Source: Streptomyces hydrogenans (GTDB taxonomy: Bacteria; Actinomycetota; Actinomycetes; Streptomycetales; Streptomycetaceae). From it: a stretch of 48,830 bases of DNA. Positions 47,717 through 48,830 of this stretch are shown here, piece by piece. The stretch covers positions 1 to 48,830 of the forward strand of contig NZ_BNBS01000062.1 in assembly GCF_014656075.1 (NCBI RefSeq). The letters are read 5' to 3'. Numbering within the stretch: the stretch's first letter is position 1; every line of letters starts with the position of its first letter. The notes beneath the pieces are model-generated. The model saw only the letters and a list, made by a program, of their open reading frames with translations. It had not been told where the DNA came from and searched no databases. Both the position numbers and the translations under genes were made by a program.

Positions 47717-48830
47717 GTGAGCGCATCCCTGGACGACGGCGGGTCACGGCCGCCGCAGACGACGGACCCCGTGCCGACCCCGGCGAGCCGCCGCAGGACG
47801 CGGGAGAGACTCGCCGAGCTGCGCGGCCCGGCCGTCCCGCCGCGCCCGCTGGACGCCGGGGCGCTGGCCGCGCTGGCGGCGAACCCGGGGTGCAGGCGCC
47901 GCGCGCTGCTGGACGGCGCCGGGGTGGACAAGGGGGCGCTGGCCTCGCGGCTCGGTTCGCCGGCGCCGTTCGGCCAGTCGCAGTTCGCGATCGTGCGGGG
48001 CAACAGCTTCGAGGCGAAGGTGAAGGCGGACGGCGGGCGCGAGCTGCTGCGGCTCCTCGGCGTCGAGGACCCCGGGACCGTCGCCATACCCGATCTGTCG
48101 GCGTCCGGGCCCGAGGGGCGGACCGCGCGGACGGCGCTCGCGCTGCGCGAGGCGACCGCGGGCGACGGGTGGACGCTGCTCGACCATCCGCTGCTGACCC
48201 TGGAGGTGGCGGGCTCGCCCGTGCACCTGGAGCCGGACGCCGTGGTGGTGGACCCGACCGGGCGGTGGACGGTCGTGGAGATCAAGTCCTTCCCGATGGT
48301 GGACGGCGCGGCGGACGCGGCGAAGGTGGGCGCGGCGGCCCGGCAGGCGGCCGTGTACGTGCTGGCGCTGGAGCGGGTGGCGGCGCTCACCGAGGGCGCC
48401 GAGGTCGGCCACACGGTGCTGCTGGTCTGCCCGAAGGACTTCTCGAACCTGCCGACCGCCTCCGCGGTGGACGTGCGCCGGCAGCGGGCGGTCACCCGGC
48501 GGCAGCTGGAGCGGCTGACCCGGATCGAGGAGATCGCCGAGGCCCTGCCGGAGGGGCTGAGCTTCGACCTGGAGGGCCGCTCGGCCGAGGAGCTGTCGGC
48601 GGCCGTGGAGGCGGTGCCCCACGCGTACGCGCCGGACTGCCTGACCGCCTGCGAGCTCGGCTTCCACTGCCGGTCGCGGGCCCGGGAGGCGGACGCGGTG
48701 CAGACCCTGGGCCGGGCGGTCCGGGGCGAGCTGGGCGGGCTGACCACCATCGCCGAGCTGCTGGCCGCCGCGCGCGGCGAGGACGCCCCGGGCTCCGGCG
48801 ACGCCGACGGCCCGGAGGGCGGCGCCCTGG
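47717..48830 (+). CDS. Cas4/RecB-like Fe-S PD-(D/E)XK nuclease, 3' end outside window
   Basis: At least 371 residues from GTG 47717 (GGGAG 10 nt upstream); the frame stays open to the window end, so the C-terminus is missing. After a disordered basic N-terminus, C59 lies in NPGCRRRALL, like the first cysteine of Cas4 and AddB. The core has SFEAK (E99), then LEPDAVVVD...WTVVEIKSF (D174, E188, K190: the PD-ExK set) and RQAAVY (Q210 and Y214, the QxxxY motif). C308, C312 and C318 (PDCLTACELGFHC) give the C-terminal three cysteines, so a 4Fe-4S cluster is predicted. No CRISPR array or cas genes lie near. It presumably acts as a DNA exonuclease; the partner may lie downstream. Confidence 0.78.
   Translation, partial: MSASLDDGGSRPPQTTDPVPTPASRRRTRERLAELRGPAVPPRPLDAGALAALAANPGCRRRALLDGAGVDKGALASRLGSPAPFGQSQFAIVRGNSFEAKVKADGGRELLRLLGVEDPGTVAIPDLSASGPEGRTARTALALREATAGDGWTLLDHPLLTLEVAGSPVHLEPDAVVVDPTGRWTVVEIKSFPMVDGAADAAKVGAAARQAAVYVLALERVAALTEGAEVGHTVLLVCPKDFSNLPTASAVDVRRQRAVTRRQLERLTRIEEIAEALPEGLSFDLEGRSAEELSAAVEAVPHAYAPDCLTACELGFHCRSRAREADAVQTLGRAVRGELGGLTTIAELLAAARGEDAPGSGDADGPEGGAL

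Noticed and set aside
46933..48750. 605-codon open frame on the minus strand opposite the nuclease gene
   Set aside because: Only its lower part (the histidine phosphatase) is real. The rest is a shadow of the plus-strand nuclease frame, Ser/Arg/Ala-rich without domain content.

Overview
The window is a very GC-rich chromosomal segment with strong third-position GC bias, GTG and TTG starts, a TTA-containing adpA, complete desferrioxamine genes and classical iron boxes. Together these point to Streptomyces or a close relative. From memory, the gene order follows the conserved core of S. coelicolor around SCO2774 to SCO2808: acyl-CoA dehydrogenase, accD1A1-hmgL-acdH, desEF-desABCD, glmS, adpA, ornA and the ceb region. 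No phage, insertion sequence, CRISPR array or integrated element was seen.

Layout. 1-2182: end of a PucR-type regulator, a secreted PknH-like protein and a membrane-anchored HTH protein. 2254-6005: acyl-CoA dehydrogenase, TesB-like thioesterase, ZnT9-like cation transporter and a conserved phosphatase-family protein. 6057-12386: a divergently transcribed TetR regulator and a four-gene leucine/isovalerate catabolic operon; two GTTAA-N6-TTAAC-type operators lie between them. 12505-19678: siderophore block, desE-desF and desA-B-C-D, each behind its own 19-bp iron box. 19713-22127: strong terminator, a DasR-like site, a small conserved gene and glmS. 22319-26672: YaaH-family transporter, universal stress protein, small membrane protein, adpA (TTA codon 223) and ornA. 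26792-26867: tRNA-His.

26923-34288 is a plant polysaccharide module. A GH74 xyloglucanase and a GH10 xylanase, both with CBM2 domains, overlap by 16 bp. They are divergent from a CebEFG-like ABC importer, and a perfect 14-bp CebR box lies between the two units. The cebR and bglC genes expected beside such a transporter are absent. 34413-39484 holds two tandem AspT-family exchangers followed by aspartate 4-decarboxylase, predicted to form an aspartate/alanine proton-motive cycle. 39580-43337 (minus strand) is a response regulator, a histidine kinase and then a CBM2-GH18 chitinase; an 11-bp-spaced tandem repeat sits in the chitinase leader.

43446-48830 holds a conserved anchored protein, a spermidine-synthase-fold protein, a divergent pair (prim-pol-like small protein; HTH-TPR protein with an internal Tat-like segment), a histidine phosphatase, and finally the 5' part of a gene for a Cas4/RecB-type nuclease with four candidate Fe-S cysteines. 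That last gene has no CRISPR context, runs off the window end, and is the best candidate here for an uncharacterised system.

The unifying theme is control of carbon, nitrogen and iron acquisition around the developmental master regulator AdpA. Enzyme assignments rest on motif reading and recalled family knowledge; no database search was possible.
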